Of a stretch of DNA of 64,000 nt, positions 34,140-43,828 are shown one piece after another. Each line of letters begins with the position of its first letter. Position 1 is the first letter of the stretch. Position numbers and translations under genes: made by a program. Location: contig NZ_JAAVTK010000009.1 of NCBI RefSeq assembly GCF_012275535.1, forward strand, positions 1-64,000, read 5' to 3'. This stretch comes from Hymenobacter artigasi (GTDB taxonomy: Bacteria > Bacteroidota > Bacteroidia > Cytophagales > Hymenobacteraceae). The notes below the pieces were generated by a model, which searched no databases, was not told where the DNA came from, and worked only from the letters and a program-made list of their open reading frames with translations.

Positions 34140-35336
34140 TTACAGGTACGACAGCCACCAGTGGCTATGCCGCTGCTTGTAGCCTTGGTACCAGCGGCAG
34201 GGCCAGTAGAGGGCCAGCACCACCACGGCCCACACCACGTAGGCCCGCAGCAAGCTGGGCTGATACGAGGCGGGCTGTGGGACGCCGGGCGGAGCAAACG
34301 ACAGGTTATAGGGCTGGCCGAACTTTGCCCACGTCCAGAGCAGCGCGCCCCCACTGATAAGGACCAGGTGCATCAGGTAGTAGAACATGGGCACTTTGCC
34401 GAAGGTGCTTAGCCATCGGCGCAGCCAACCGGGCGCGGGTTCGGCCACCGAGAGCAGCAGCAGCGCCGTGCCCAGCGTGAGGCTGAGAAATAGCAGCGAC
34501 GGCGGATATTTGGTCACGTTGATGAACGACAGCGCGGTGTAGAGCGGGCCGCGCGGCTGCACCGACCAGGGCTGCGGGTCGCCGTACCAGTTGCTGAGCC
34601 GGAGCAGCACGAAGAGCAGCAGCGCGCCCGCGCCGGCCAGCCGCAAAAGGCGTTTGCGCGCGGGCAACGGGACCAGAAACCAGGGCCCAATGGCATACCC
34701 GGCCACCAATACCGCCACCCACGGCAGCATGGTGTAGGCGGCCAGCACCGGCAGGCGGGGCGTGAGCTGGTAAAGAAACGGGCTGTCATAAACCAGCGCT
34801 GGCAGCAGCGTGGCCGCCGTTACGGGCTGAATATTGGGCAACGCGTTGTGCCCGGCAATCACCAGCAGGGCCAGCGCCGCCACTACCCCTCGCGGCAGCC
34901 AGATAAGACCCGCCAGCACCACCAGCCCCCAGCCAATGGCCCAGATTACCTGCAGCAGAATCAAATCGAAAGCCCCCCATTGCAGCAGGAAGTTGATTAC
35001 TACAATTTCCAGCACTACCAGCCACAGCCCGCGCGTGAGCAGAAACCGGCTTACCGCGCCCTTGCCGGCCTGCTTCTGCTGATACAAAAACACGCTGGTG
35101 CCGGCCAGAAACACGAAGGTGGGCGCGCAGAAGTGCGTAACCCAGCGCGTAAAAAACAGCAGCACCGAGGCGTGGGCCACGTCTTCGGCCCGCACGGCCA
35201 TGGGGCTCCAGAACTCGCGGATGTGGTCGAGGGCCATAATGACCATGGCCAGGCCGCGCACCACATCAATGGCGTGCACACGGGGCGTGGTGGCCCGGCC
35301 GGCCATGCGATGGGGATAAGTAGCAGCGGCGGACAT
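34140..35336 (-). CDS. DUF1624/heparan acetyltransferase-like membrane protein
   Basis: A 398-residue protein with about ten membrane helices. The N-terminal signature RVHAIDVVRGLAMVIMALDH with REFW places it in the DUF1624 (HGSNAT-like) family, whose members are thought to move acyl groups across the membrane. THFCAPTFVFLAGTSVFLY and YLMHLVLISGG are further typical blocks. The acceptor is unknown. The 191 bases to the next gene end (33948) carry no clear feature. Confidence 0.8.
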   Translation of the reverse strand: MSAAATYPHRMAGRATTPRVHAIDVVRGLAMVIMALDHIREFWSPMAVRAEDVAHASVLLFFTRWVTHFCAPTFVFLAGTSVFLYQQKQAGKGAVSRFLLTRGLWLVVLEIVVINFLLQWGAFDLILLQVIWAIGWGLVVLAGLIWLPRGVVAALALLVIAGHNALPNIQPVTAATLLPALVYDSPFLYQLTPRLPVLAAYTMLPWVAVLVAGYAIGPWFLVPLPARKRLLRLAGAGALLLFVLLRLSNWYGDPQPWSVQPRGPLYTALSFINVTKYPPSLLFLSLTLGTALLLLSVAEPAPGWLRRWLSTFGKVPMFYYLMHLVLISGGALLWTWAKFGQPYNLSFAPPGVPQPASYQPSLLRAYVVWAVVVLALYWPCRWYQGYKQRHSHWWLSYL

Positions 35337-35505
35337 AGGCGAACGTATTGAAGGGCAGGTAAGGTAGCGCCATTTGCCTCGATTTCACCCGAGCTGATTG
35401 CCTTTCATACCGCGAGGTAGTGGTGGGCAGCCCGGCCCGGCCCGCGCAACGACTGTTGGGCTTTTCCCGTTGCCACGCATGCGCTTGCTCTGCGCCAACT
35501 TTCTT

Positions 35506-36786
35506 ATGATGTTTCGCTTACTCCTCCTGCTGCTGCTAGCCTTACCTTTGGCCCCGGCCGCCGCCTATTCCGTGCTCACCCATCAGGCCGTCATCGACTC
35601 GACCTGGGAAAAAAGCCTGGTGCCGCTGCTGCGCCACCACTACCCCGGGGCCACCACCGAGCAACTCGAAGAAGCAAAAAGCTACGCCTACGGCGGCTCC
35701 ATTTTGCAGGACATGGGCTATTACCCGCTGGGCTCCACGCTCTTCACCAACCTGATGCACTACGTGCGGGCCGGCGACTTTGTGCGCAATCTGCTGGGCC
35801 AGGCCCACAACCGCAACGAGTATGCCTACGCCCTGGGCGCGCTGGCCCACTACGCCGCCGACAATGTGGGCCACCCCGAGGGCACCAACCAGATTATGCC
35901 CACCGTGTACCCCGATTTGCGGGCGCAGTTCGGGCCGGTCATCACCTACGAGCAGGCCACCAAGCGCCACACCGAGCTGGAGTTTTCGTTCGATGTGGTG
36001 CAGGTGGCGGCCGGGCGCTACCGCAGCCAGGAGTACCACAAATACATTGGTTTCCGGGTGAGCAAGCCGGTGCTGGAGCGCGCTTTTCAGCAAACCTACG
36101 GGCTGGAGCTGGGGCAGGTAATTCTGAACGTGGACGTGAGCATTGCCACCTTCCGCTTCGCCGTGAACCAGCTGCTGCCGGCCACGGCCCGCGCCGCCTG
36201 GCACAGCCAGCGCAAGGAAATCAGGAAGATGAGCCCCCAGGCCCGACGGCGCGACTATCGCTATAAAGCCAGCCCCCGGGCGTTCCGCAAGGAATTTGGT
36301 GATGGGTACGAGCGGCCCGGCTTTGGGGCGCGGGTAATGGCCTTCTTCATCAACCTGCTGCCCAAAATCGGCCCGCTGAAAACCTATGCCTTCAAGCTGC
36401 CCGATGCGGCGGGCGAGAAGAAGTTCCGCGCCAGCTACCGGGCGGTGCTGGTGCGCTTCGCCGAGCTGGTGCGCGAGCAGCCCGCCGACACCGCCCGCAC
36501 CCGGCCCCTGCCCGACACCAACCTCGACACCGGCAAACCCACCCGCCCCGCCACCTATGCCCTGGCCGACCAAACCTACAACGAGCTGTTGCGCGAGCTG
36601 CACAAGCGTAAATTCGAGCACCTCACCCCCGCCCTGCGCCAGGCCCTGCTGGCCTACTACGCCAAGGGCATTCCCACCCCGGCCCGGGAAACCGAGCACG
36701 GCGACGCCAAAACCGAGCGCGAAGTGGAGAAGAAACGGCCGGAAACGGAGGAGGCATTGGCGGCGCTGCGGGCCTTGCCGCAGTAG
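35506..36786 (+). CDS. Exported zinc-dependent phospholipase C-like protein
   Basis: A 426-residue protein with a signal peptide (MMFRLLLLLLLALPLAPAAA, cut before YSVLTH); an earlier ATG at 35479 is possible. The zinc-dependent PLC fold is seen in YSVLTHQAVIDSTW, GSILQDMGYYP (Asp), LMHYVRAGDFV and ALGALAHYAADNVGHPEGTN, whose His and Asp residues would bind zinc. The C-terminal third is Lys/Glu-rich and helical (TEREVEKKRPETEEALAALR). It would act on phospholipids outside the cytoplasm. The start choice is uncertain. Confidence 0.75.
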   Translation: MMFRLLLLLLLALPLAPAAAYSVLTHQAVIDSTWEKSLVPLLRHHYPGATTEQLEEAKSYAYGGSILQDMGYYPLGSTLFTNLMHYVRAGDFVRNLLGQAHNRNEYAYALGALAHYAADNVGHPEGTNQIMPTVYPDLRAQFGPVITYEQATKRHTELEFSFDVVQVAAGRYRSQEYHKYIGFRVSKPVLERAFQQTYGLELGQVILNVDVSIATFRFAVNQLLPATARAAWHSQRKEIRKMSPQARRRDYRYKASPRAFRKEFGDGYERPGFGARVMAFFINLLPKIGPLKTYAFKLPDAAGEKKFRASYRAVLVRFAELVREQPADTARTRPLPDTNLDTGKPTRPATYALADQTYNELLRELHKRKFEHLTPALRQALLAYYAKGIPTPARETEHGDAKTEREVEKKRPETEEALAALRALPQ

Positions 36787-36850
36787 AACAATCAGAGACG
36801 AATCTGGCGTCCGCGCAGCAGAAGTATCTCTGCTGCATAAGCAATTATTC

Positions 36851-36989
36851 AAGTACCTGTTCCGAGGTTCTCGTATGCTCCGGTCCGACCGCCCTAGGCG
36901 GTCTGACCGGTTGTCGTGAGGACGAAATCGGGGGTACTTCAACCGGTCCGACCGCCTAGGGCGGTCGGACCGGAGCATGCGGGTACTTA
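36851..36989. repeat. Palindromic repeat family C, copy 1
   Basis: The outer AAGTACC/GGTACTT, the arms GTATGCTCCGGTCCGACC ... and GGTCGGACCGGAGCATGC, and an internal palindrome GACCGCCCTAGGCGGTC enclose the loop GTCGTGAGGACGAAATCGGG. Copy 2 is at 58441-58565. The gap 36787-37188 holds this element and a family-B remnant and no gene. Confidence 0.9.
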
Positions 36990-37074
36990 TGCTTGACTAC
37001 CTACTGCTGCAGGAGAGCTACTGCAGTTGCGTTTCGCATAACAATTTAATACATAAACGTATAAACAGGGGGGC

Positions 37075-37145
37075 AAAGCATCTTTACCGCAATAGTATTG
37101 ATTGCATTGCGCGGTAAAGATGCTTCGCTCTGCTCTGCATGACGT
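37075..37145. repeat. Palindromic repeat family B, copy 5 (truncated left arm)
   Basis: AAAGCATCTTTACCGCAATA pairs with GCGGTAAAGATGCTTCGC, and only the right side retains the outer CTGCATGACG part. The left GTCATG arm is missing, so it is a decayed or half copy. Confidence 0.7.
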
Positions 37146-37188
37146 GCTTTTTCGCGCCTATTTGGATAGGCTCTCAGCCTTCCCCGAG

Positions 37189-39828
37189 CTACCCGCCCGC
37201 CTTTTCCAGCAGGCGCACGACCAGGCCGGTCCAGCCGGTTTGGTGGCTGGCGCCGAGGCCGTGGCCGTCGTCGCCGTGGAAGTATTCGTGGAAGAGCAGG
37301 TTGTCGCGAAAGTGCGGGTCGGTCTGGTGAATTTCGGTTTCGCCCAGCGCGGGGCGGCGGCCATTTTCATCTTTGAGAAACAGGCGGGCGAGGCGGGCCG
37401 AAAGCGCATCGGCTACCTGCGCCAGCGTGTGCAACTGGCCCGAGCCGGTGGGGTACTCAATGGTGAAGGCATCGCCGTAGTAGCTATGATAGCGCTGCAA
37501 TGACTCGATAATCAGGTAGTTGACCGGAAACCACACCGGCCCACGCCAGTTGGAGTTGCCGCCGAACATATCCGACTCGGCCTCGCCCGCCACGTAGGAA
37601 ACGGAGAAGCTGTCGGCCTCGCCCATGTGGTAGTAGTAGGGGTTGTCGAGGTGGTAGCGCGAGAGCGAGCGGATGCCGAACTCGGAGAGAAATTCGGTTT
37701 CGTCGAGCATGCGGGTGAGTACACTGCGCAGGCGGCTGCGGCGCAGCAGGCCCATGAGGTGGCGCGCGCCCTGGCCGGGCTCCTGCCAGCGGCTCACCAG
37801 CTCGGCCAGGCGCGGGCGGCGCTGGATGAGGGCCAGGGCACGGGCATGGAACTCGGGCACGGTGGCCAGCAGCTCATCGTCAATCACTTCCACGGCAAAC
37901 AGCGGGATGAGGCCCACCATGGAGCGGATGCGCAGGCGGGTGCGCGAGTCGTCGGGGGCGTGGAGGACGTCGTAATAGAACTGGTCCTCCTCGTCCCAGA
38001 GGTTGAAATGGCCGCCGCCGCCGCGCGTCATGGCCTCGGCGATATAGAGAAAATGCTCGAAGAACTTGCTGGCCATTTCCTGATACACGGGCGTGGTGCG
38101 GGCCAGCTCCAGGGCCATGCGCATGAGGTTGAGGGCGAACATGGCCATCCAGCTGGTGCCGTCGCTCTGCTCAATTTTGCCGCCCGTGGGCAGCGGCGAG
38201 CTGCGGTCGAACACCCCAATATTATCCATGCCCAGGAAGCCGCCCTCGAAGATGTTGCGCTCGTCGCGGTCCTTGCGGTTCACCCACCAGGTGAAGGTCA
38301 TCACCAGCTTCTGGAACACGGCTTCGAGGAATTCGGTATCGCCCTGGCCGTCGTGCAGCTTGCGGTCCATCTGGTACACGCGCCAGGTGGCCCAGGCATG
38401 CACGGGCGCGTTCACGTCGCTGAAATGCCATTCATAGGCCGGCATCTGGCCATTGGGGTGCAGGTAGCCATCCTGGCACAGCAGGCGGAGCTGCTGCTTG
38501 GCAAAATCAGTATCCACCATGGCCAGCGGCAGGCAGTGAAAGGCCAGGTCCCAGGCCGCGTACCACGGGTATTCCCACTTGTCGGGCATCGAGATGATGT
38601 CGGCATTGTGCAGGTGCCGCCAGGCCGCGTTGCGGCCCGTGAGGCGCTGGGCGGGCGGCGTGGGACGGCCGGGGTCACCGTCGAGCCACTGGCTCACATC
38701 GTAGTAATAATACTGCTTGCTCCAGAGCATGCCGGCGAAGGCCTGGCGCTGCACGTTGCGGGCATCAGGGTTGCTGAGGCCCTCCTGAATGCAGTCGTAG
38801 AACTCGTCGGCCTCGGCGCGGCGGGTGACGAAAAGCTGGTCGAAATCGGCAAACGGGGCTTCGTGCGTGGGCTGGCTGAGGCGCAGGCGCAGCACCCGGG
38901 CTTCGCCGGCCGGAATGTTGAACTGGTAGCGGGCGGCGGCCTTGGTACCGGTTTCGGCGGGGTTTACGGCCGTGGCCTGGCCCTGCACGATGTATTCGTT
39001 GATGCCGTCTTTGAAGTAGCGGTGGGCCTTATTTTTCTTTTTGCGCTTTTTACCGAAGAGCGTGGGGCTGGTTTCGTTTTCGCAGAAGAGCAACTCCTCG
39101 GCCCGGTCGCAATACAGCTGGTACCGGCCCAGGTCGCGGTGCTCGGCTTCCATAGCCGCGGCCTGGGTGCGCCGGATTTCGGGGCGGTGGTCGTCGTAGC
39201 CCAGCGTCCAGGTATTGCGAAACCAGAGCTGCGGCAGCACCGTGAGCGGCGCAGCCTCGGGGCCCCGGTTGTGGATGGTGAGCTGGATGAGCAGGTCCTG
39301 CGGGCCCGCTTTTGCATACTCAATGAACACATCAAAGTAGCGGCTTTCGGCAAAAACACCGGTATCGAGCAGCTCAAATTCGGGTTCCTGGCGGGTGCGT
39401 CGGGCATTTTCATCCCGCAATTCATCGTAAGGAAAAGCGGCCTGCGGGTACTTGTAGAGCATCCGCATATAGGAGTGCGTGGGGGTGCTATCGAGGTAGT
39501 AGTAGTGCTCCTTCACGTCCTCGCCGTGGTTGCCCTGGCCGTTGGTGAGGCCGAAGAGGCGCTCCTTGAGCTGGTTATCGGCCCCGTTCCAGAGGCCGAT
39601 GCCGAAGCACAGCCGCTGCTCATCGTCGCTGATGCCGCCGAGGCCTTCCTCGCCCCAGCGGTAGGCGTAGGCGCGGGCCATGTCGTGGGTAATGTAGTTC
39701 CAGGCATCGCCGTTGGCCGAGTAGTCTTCGCGCACGGTACCCCACTGACGCTCGGTGAGATAGGGGCCAAATTGTTTCCAGTCGGTGGTTTTTTCGCGGG
39801 CTTCAGCGAGTCGTATTTGTTCTTGCAT
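37189..39828 (-). CDS. MGH1-like glycoside hydrolase (GH63-type)
   Basis: An 879-residue protein from ATG 39828 ([13 protein letters not shown]). It resembles the MGH1/GH63 group of bacterial glucosidases with an (alpha/alpha)6 barrel: [53 protein letters not shown] (carrying the likely acid Asp), [15 protein letters not shown] and [18 protein letters not shown] near the C-terminus. No signal peptide is seen, so a cytosolic role on alpha-glucosidic or mannosylglycerate-type substrates is likely (inference). A candidate -7 box lies about 90 bases upstream. Confidence 0.85.
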   Translation of the reverse strand: MQEQIRLAEAREKTTDWKQFGPYLTERQWGTVREDYSANGDAWNYITHDMARAYAYRWGEEGLGGISDDEQRLCFGIGLWNGADNQLKERLFGLTNGQGNHGEDVKEHYYYLDSTPTHSYMRMLYKYPQAAFPYDELRDENARRTRQEPEFELLDTGVFAESRYFDVFIEYAKAGPQDLLIQLTIHNRGPEAAPLTVLPQLWFRNTWTLGYDDHRPEIRRTQAAAMEAEHRDLGRYQLYCDRAEELLFCENETSPTLFGKKRKKKNKAHRYFKDGINEYIVQGQATAVNPAETGTKAAARYQFNIPAGEARVLRLRLSQPTHEAPFADFDQLFVTRRAEADEFYDCIQEGLSNPDARNVQRQAFAGMLWSKQYYYYDVSQWLDGDPGRPTPPAQRLTGRNAAWRHLHNADIISMPDKWEYPWYAAWDLAFHCLPLAMVDTDFAKQQLRLLCQDGYLHPNGQMPAYEWHFSDVNAPVHAWATWRVYQMDRKLHDGQGDTEFLEAVFQKLVMTFTWWVNRKDRDERNIFEGGFLGMDNIGVFDRSSPLPTGGKIEQSDGTSWMAMFALNLMRMALELARTTPVYQEMASKFFEHFLYIAEAMTRGGGGHFNLWDEEDQFYYDVLHAPDDSRTRLRIRSMVGLIPLFAVEVIDDELLATVPEFHARALALIQRRPRLAELVSRWQEPGQGARHLMGLLRRSRLRSVLTRMLDETEFLSEFGIRSLSRYHLDNPYYYHMGEADSFSVSYVAGEAESDMFGGNSNWRGPVWFPVNYLIIESLQRYHSYYGDAFTIEYPTGSGQLHTLAQVADALSARLARLFLKDENGRRPALGETEIHQTDPHFRDNLLFHEYFHGDDGHGLGASHQTGWTGLVVRLLEKAGG

Positions 39829-39918
39829 ATTATGGAGGCCAGCGCGAAAAACGCGGCGCTGGCGGGGTAAAGGGGAAGTTGGGCTTACGGCATTAAGCAA
39901 CCCGGCGGCTATGTAGCG

Positions 39919-39926
39919 CAAATTTA
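39919..39926 (-). promoter_or_regulatory. Candidate -7 box for the glycosidase gene
   Basis: On the minus strand TAAATTTG, followed by CGC, fits TAnnTTTG and lies 91 bases before ATG 39828. No -33 element is visible; the region is the edge of an inverted repeat. Confidence 0.4.
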
Positions 39927-39937
39927 GCGCCCTTGCT

Positions 39938-40124
39938 GGCCCCTTGCTGGCGCGAGTTTAGCGCAGCCTAACTCGTGCCCGGCCTTACGGGGGAGGCTGT
40001 GCCTCCCATAGAACGACCCATCTGGCGCAGCTCCGCCTTGCCGCTGGCGCGGCAGTGGAGGTACAACCTCCACTCAAAACCGGGCACGAGTTACGCTGCG
40101 CTAAACTCGCGCCAGCAAGGGGCC
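39938..40124. repeat. Inverted repeat with nested hairpins
   Basis: The left arm GGCCCCTTGCTGGCGCGAGT ... to CTCGTGCCCGG matches the right arm CCGGGCACGAG ... ACTCGCGCCAGCAAGGGGCC. Inside are two small hairpins, GGGAGGCTGTGCCTCCC and TGGAGGTACAACCTCCA. The structure resembles a MITE and occupies most of the gap between 39828 and 40166. Confidence 0.85.
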
Positions 40125-40165
40125 AACGCCCGTTTGGTTTTGGTCGGGGATGCACAAAGCTTACG

Positions 40166-41107
40166 CTACAGCGCCCGTGCAAAGCGCACGCCACCATACG
40201 CGTAGCCGTTCAGATTCAGCCCCTGCATCGGCACCATTGACACCCCCGTGCCGTGCAGCTTTTTATAGAAATGCAGGGCCACCAAACCAGCAGCCGCCCC
40301 CACCCCTACGCCCACCGCCGAATCGCGAAAGCGCTGGGGCGGCACGAGAGCGGGGTCGAAAACCGTGTCGTTGCGGTGCAGGCGCGGCACCATCACGCCC
40401 ACGGTGGCTCCCACGGCGTAGCCCACCAGATTATCGGTGAGGAAGTGCTTGCCGGCCCGGATGCGGTAGAAGGCCACCACGGCGGGCACGGCAGCGGCCA
40501 CGCCCCACACGTAGGGCTGAGCCGGGGAGCCAGGGTTGAAATCGTGAAAAACCTGGGCCGCGAAGAACGTGGCCGTGGCCGTGTGGGCCGTGTGGCCGCC
40601 AAAAAACGCATCGGTGGCCACCGGGCCGTGGCGCAGCTCGCCCCCCTCGGGGCCGTAGAGGTAGGGCCGGTAGCGGTACACGGTCCCCACCGTGAGCGTG
40701 AACAAGGCGGCCGTACTGCTCATGGTTTCGAGGTAGAGGCCGGCCACCTGCCCGTAGCGCCCGTGCACGTTGGGCTGGAAGGCCAGCAGCGCGGGCACCA
40801 GCGCCAGGGTGCCGTAGCAAAAGCCGTCGCTCACGACCTGGGCCCGGTTGCTGAACCGGCCAGCCGAAAACCGGTCGATGGCGGGGATATTGGCCCGGTC
40901 CAGAGCGGCCAGGTCGGCCTCGGTGGCGGTGCGCTTGTGCTGCACCAGCAGCAGGCCGGCGGCGCTCAGCCCCAGCAGCCCCGCCGTGATGGGCGCCTCC
41001 ACGGCGAAGCGGGTGGTGTAGGGCGAAGGGGCCTGCTGGGCCCGGGCGGGTGGCCGGCAGCCCAGCAGTAGCGCCCCGACGAGGAACAGCGTAGGACGAA
41101 GCTTCAT
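40166..41107 (-). CDS. PAP2-superfamily membrane phosphatase, paralog 2
   Basis: A 313-residue protein with signal sequence (LFLVGALLLGCRPPARA). It is very similar along its length to 33118-33948: SPYTTRFAVEAPI, DRFSAGRFSNRAQ, VYRYRPYLYG, FFGGHTAHTATATFFAAQV and YRIRAGKHFLTDNLVGYAVG. It carries the same PAP2 motifs and also lacks the usual motif-1 Lys spacing. The C-terminus ends in NLNGYAYGGVRFARAL, like the other paralog's NVNGYAYSGMLLSKRL, a possible outer-membrane or beta-strand end. The substrate is unknown. Confidence 0.85.
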   Translation of the reverse strand: MKLRPTLFLVGALLLGCRPPARAQQAPSPYTTRFAVEAPITAGLLGLSAAGLLLVQHKRTATEADLAALDRANIPAIDRFSAGRFSNRAQVVSDGFCYGTLALVPALLAFQPNVHGRYGQVAGLYLETMSSTAALFTLTVGTVYRYRPYLYGPEGGELRHGPVATDAFFGGHTAHTATATFFAAQVFHDFNPGSPAQPYVWGVAAAVPAVVAFYRIRAGKHFLTDNLVGYAVGATVGVMVPRLHRNDTVFDPALVPPQRFRDSAVGVGVGAAAGLVALHFYKKLHGTGVSMVPMQGLNLNGYAYGGVRFARAL

Positions 41108-41437
41108 GAGGCGGTGAAATCAACCAGTTACCCAACCGGTAGCCGCAAGGTACGTGGCCAGTGGGGCTGGGTAGTCGTTCAGCAGCTTACCCCGGCCGGT
41201 TGCGGCAGCGGCTGATGGCGCACCTGGAATAGTTGCGGCGTTACCCCAGCAGCCATAAGCAAACCGGAGCACCGCGCCGGCAGAGCTTCGGGTTAGCCCA
41301 TAAACAGGCGTTCCGTTTTGCAAACGGCCCGCTGCACGCCCCCGGGGCAGGCACCGAAGCCAACGAACCTTTCCGGCTAAACGAGGGTACACCTTGCTCA
41401 TGTTGAAGCGGCCCGCCGGGCTGCTCCGCCGTTGGTT
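41108..41437. other. 330-base gap between divergent genes
   Basis: This lies between the starts of the PAP2 gene (-) and the MscS gene (+). I see no convincing reading frame, repeat or -7 box in it. Confidence 0.35.
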
Positions 41438-42547
41438 ATGACCGAAAAATTCGCCCCAATCTTCTCAAACTTTCCTGATATTCTGACCACGCTGGCCGTG
41501 TTGCTGGGCGGCCTGGCGGCCGGCCTGGTGGCCCGGGTCGTGGTTTTTGCCCTGCTACGGGCCTACAACCGGCGCGAGGACTCGGCCCTGGCCCGCTCCG
41601 TGAGCAGCAACCTGAGCTCCGTCAGCAGCTGGTTTTTTCCGGTGCTGGCCATTTCCCTGCTGCTGCCGCTGGTGCCGCTGCCGCCCAAGCCCTTTGAGGT
41701 GCTGCGCCGCGTGGTGGAGTTCACCCTTATTCTCTCCTTCGCCTGGGGCCTCATCCGCACCCTCGACGTGGTGCAGGACCTCGTGCAGCAGTATTACCAG
41801 CTCAGCGGCAGCGACAATCTGCGGGTACGCAAGCTGTTCACGCAGCTGCAGTTCATCAAAAAAATTGCCGTTTCGCTCATTGCCTTCATCGGGGTGGGCC
41901 TGGTGCTGATGAGCTTCGAAACGGTGCGACGCCTGGGCACGGGCCTGCTCACGTCGGCCGGTATTGCCAGTGTGATTGTGGGTTTTGCGGCCCAGCGCTC
42001 CATCAGCAACCTGCTGGCGGGCTTCCAGATTGCCTTCACCCAGCCCATTCGCATCGATGATGTGCTGGTGGTGGAGGGCGAATGGGGCCGCGTGGAGGAA
42101 ATCACGTTCACCTACGTGGTGCTAAATATCTGGGACCAGCGCCGGTTGGTGCTGCCGCTCAACTACTTCATAGAGAAGCCTTTCCAGAACTGGACGCGTA
42201 GCAACGCCGAGCTTCTGGGCTCGGTATTTATCCACGCCGACTACTCGGTGCCGGTGGGCGCGGTGCGCGCCGAGCTGGAGCGCATCACCGCCCACCACCC
42301 GCTTTGGGATGGTCGCGTGTGCAAGCTCCACGTCACCGACTCGAAGGAAACCACCCTGGAGCTGCGCGCCCTGGTGAGCGCCCGCAACGGCAGCGACGCT
42401 TGGGACCTGCGCTGCGACATCCGGGAGCAGCTGGTGGCCTTCCTGCAACGCGACTACCCCGGCAGCCTGCCCCGCGTGCGGGCCGAAGTAGCCGCCCCCG
42501 TGCCAAACCGCCTGGGGTTCGGGCCAGCCAGTATCGAAACCACCTGA
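41438..42547 (+). CDS. MscS-family mechanosensitive channel
   Basis: A 369-residue inner-membrane channel from ATG 41438. There are four or five N-terminal helices (first at about 15-36). The pore helix region is VGFAAQRSISNLLAGFQIAF, followed by the beta domain TQPIRIDDVLVVEGEWGRVEEITFTY and IWDQRRLVLPLNYFIEKPFQNW, which are hallmarks of MscS. It would open under osmotic downshock. The long coiled insertion LVQQYYQLSGSDNLRVRKLF after helix 3 resembles small plant/bacterial MscS-like proteins. Confidence 0.9.
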   Translation: MTEKFAPIFSNFPDILTTLAVLLGGLAAGLVARVVVFALLRAYNRREDSALARSVSSNLSSVSSWFFPVLAISLLLPLVPLPPKPFEVLRRVVEFTLILSFAWGLIRTLDVVQDLVQQYYQLSGSDNLRVRKLFTQLQFIKKIAVSLIAFIGVGLVLMSFETVRRLGTGLLTSAGIASVIVGFAAQRSISNLLAGFQIAFTQPIRIDDVLVVEGEWGRVEEITFTYVVLNIWDQRRLVLPLNYFIEKPFQNWTRSNAELLGSVFIHADYSVPVGAVRAELERITAHHPLWDGRVCKLHVTDSKETTLELRALVSARNGSDAWDLRCDIREQLVAFLQRDYPGSLPRVRAEVAAPVPNRLGFGPASIETT

Positions 42548-42650
42548 CTGAAACCAGTTTCTTAGAAGCAGCTGTTCAGAAAAGTACAAACGGAACGAAT
42601 TGAAAATTAGGGGTATTCCGGTTACAGTTCCAGCTAATCCATACAGCCTT

Positions 42651-43493
42651 TTAGCGGCTAAAGCGCAAGGCATCTTTGCGCATCCAGCCGGTGGTGGTCA
42701 CTTTTTCCCAGTTGGTGAAGGTGACTTGCACGGCATCCCCGCTCGAAGCCAGCACGCGCACCTTATCACCGCGCTGGCAGAAGGCCTTGCGGGGCTGGTC
42801 GAGGTCGGGTGAGTTATAAAAGTAAGCCCGGTCGACTTCAACTTTTGCGGTCGAACCGCTGCTTGCCGCTGCGTTGGGCTGGCCCGTAGTGGCGCTTTCG
42901 GTTCCGTCAGGTTCGTCAGTAACCTTGGGGCGGGCTTCAGGCGGGCGCGTTGCCGGGCGGGCCGTAGCAGTTGCTTTCGCGGTGCGCCCGGCGGGGCCAG
43001 CCGGAAGCTTGCGCAGGCCCTGCGCCTTCAGCCAGGCCATGCCGCTGGCACCATTTGGTTGCACGAACCCGGCTTTTACAAAGCCATTGCTTTCGCCCTG
43101 CCCATAAAAAGTGTCGCCCCGGCGCAAGTAGCGGCCGCTGGGAGTCGACTGCACGGGCTGGTCGAAAAAGTAAGCCGTTTCTACGATTACCTGGTATTTG
43201 CGGCCATCATCTGGCAGCGGGCCGGCGGGCTCTTCAGCGGGGGCATCGTTAGCTGCCCTCGTTGACGGATTTTCGCTACCAGCGGCCGGCGGAGCGTCCA
43301 CCGTCATTTCAGAGTTTGCGCGGCGGGGCGGGTCATCGGAACAGGAGGCCAACCCACCAAGGCCTAGCAACAGCCCGTAAACCAGCGCCCAGCGGCTTGC
43401 GGCCACCTTATACTGCTGTGCAGTGCGCCCCCCCTGTCCTGCCGCCGAGCCGAACCGCGGCAAATTGATTTCAGCGTTTTTCAGATAGCTCAT
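42651..43493 (-). CDS. Lipoprotein with two SH3-like repeats
   Basis: A 280-residue protein with a lipobox (LLLGLGGLASC, Cys near residue 51). The long leader suggests the true start may be the in-frame GTG of VAASRWALVYG, about 20 codons before Cys. Two similar SH3b-like modules are separated by a Pro/Thr/Ala linker: VETAYFFDQPVQSTPSGRYL ... GMAWLKAQGLRKL and VDRAYFYNSPDLDQPRKAFC ... TGWMRKDALRFS. It is probably a periplasmic lipoprotein binding peptidoglycan or peptides (inference). Confidence 0.7.
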   Translation of the reverse strand: MSYLKNAEINLPRFGSAAGQGGRTAQQYKVAASRWALVYGLLLGLGGLASCSDDPPRRANSEMTVDAPPAAGSENPSTRAANDAPAEEPAGPLPDDGRKYQVIVETAYFFDQPVQSTPSGRYLRRGDTFYGQGESNGFVKAGFVQPNGASGMAWLKAQGLRKLPAGPAGRTAKATATARPATRPPEARPKVTDEPDGTESATTGQPNAAASSGSTAKVEVDRAYFYNSPDLDQPRKAFCQRGDKVRVLASSGDAVQVTFTNWEKVTTTGWMRKDALRFSR

Positions 43494-43720
43494 AGCATTT
43501 CGGGTATTGCCCCCTTTTCCTAGCGGGGCTACGCTGCATACGCAGTTTGGATTGGGGCCGATATATCACGGGCCTTGTTGAGGCCAAAACGACCTTACTC
43601 ATCCAGCTACGTGCGATGCAAGCGACTCCGTTTCGCGGGTAGCTACCAAAAGGCTAACCGAAATAGAAAAAAATGCTTCTCAGCGACGCTTGGTAGCATC
43701 TTCCCAATATCACGGGAAAC

Positions 43721-43786
43721 AAAAATGCCCCGCGAACCACCGCCAAACCCTCTCGTGGGTTTTGACTGCGCTTCGCGGGGCATTTT
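43721..43786 (-). terminator. Hairpin ending the F420-oxidoreductase-like gene
   Basis: AAAAATGCCCCGCGAA and TTCGCGGGGCATTTT pair across a 35-base loop. It lies about 45 bases after the stop at 43829 on the minus strand. The rest of the gap 43494-43828 holds nothing I recognise. Confidence 0.65.
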
Positions 43787-43828
43787 ATTCAGCCGGTTTT
43801 CGGCCGTTTACTATCCGGCAGCAGCAGG

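Noticed and set aside
37627..39870. Plus-strand frame of 747 codons opposite the glycosidase gene
   Set aside because: Mirror-frame artefact of GC-rich codon use. The minus-strand product has clear glycosidase blocks and this one has none.
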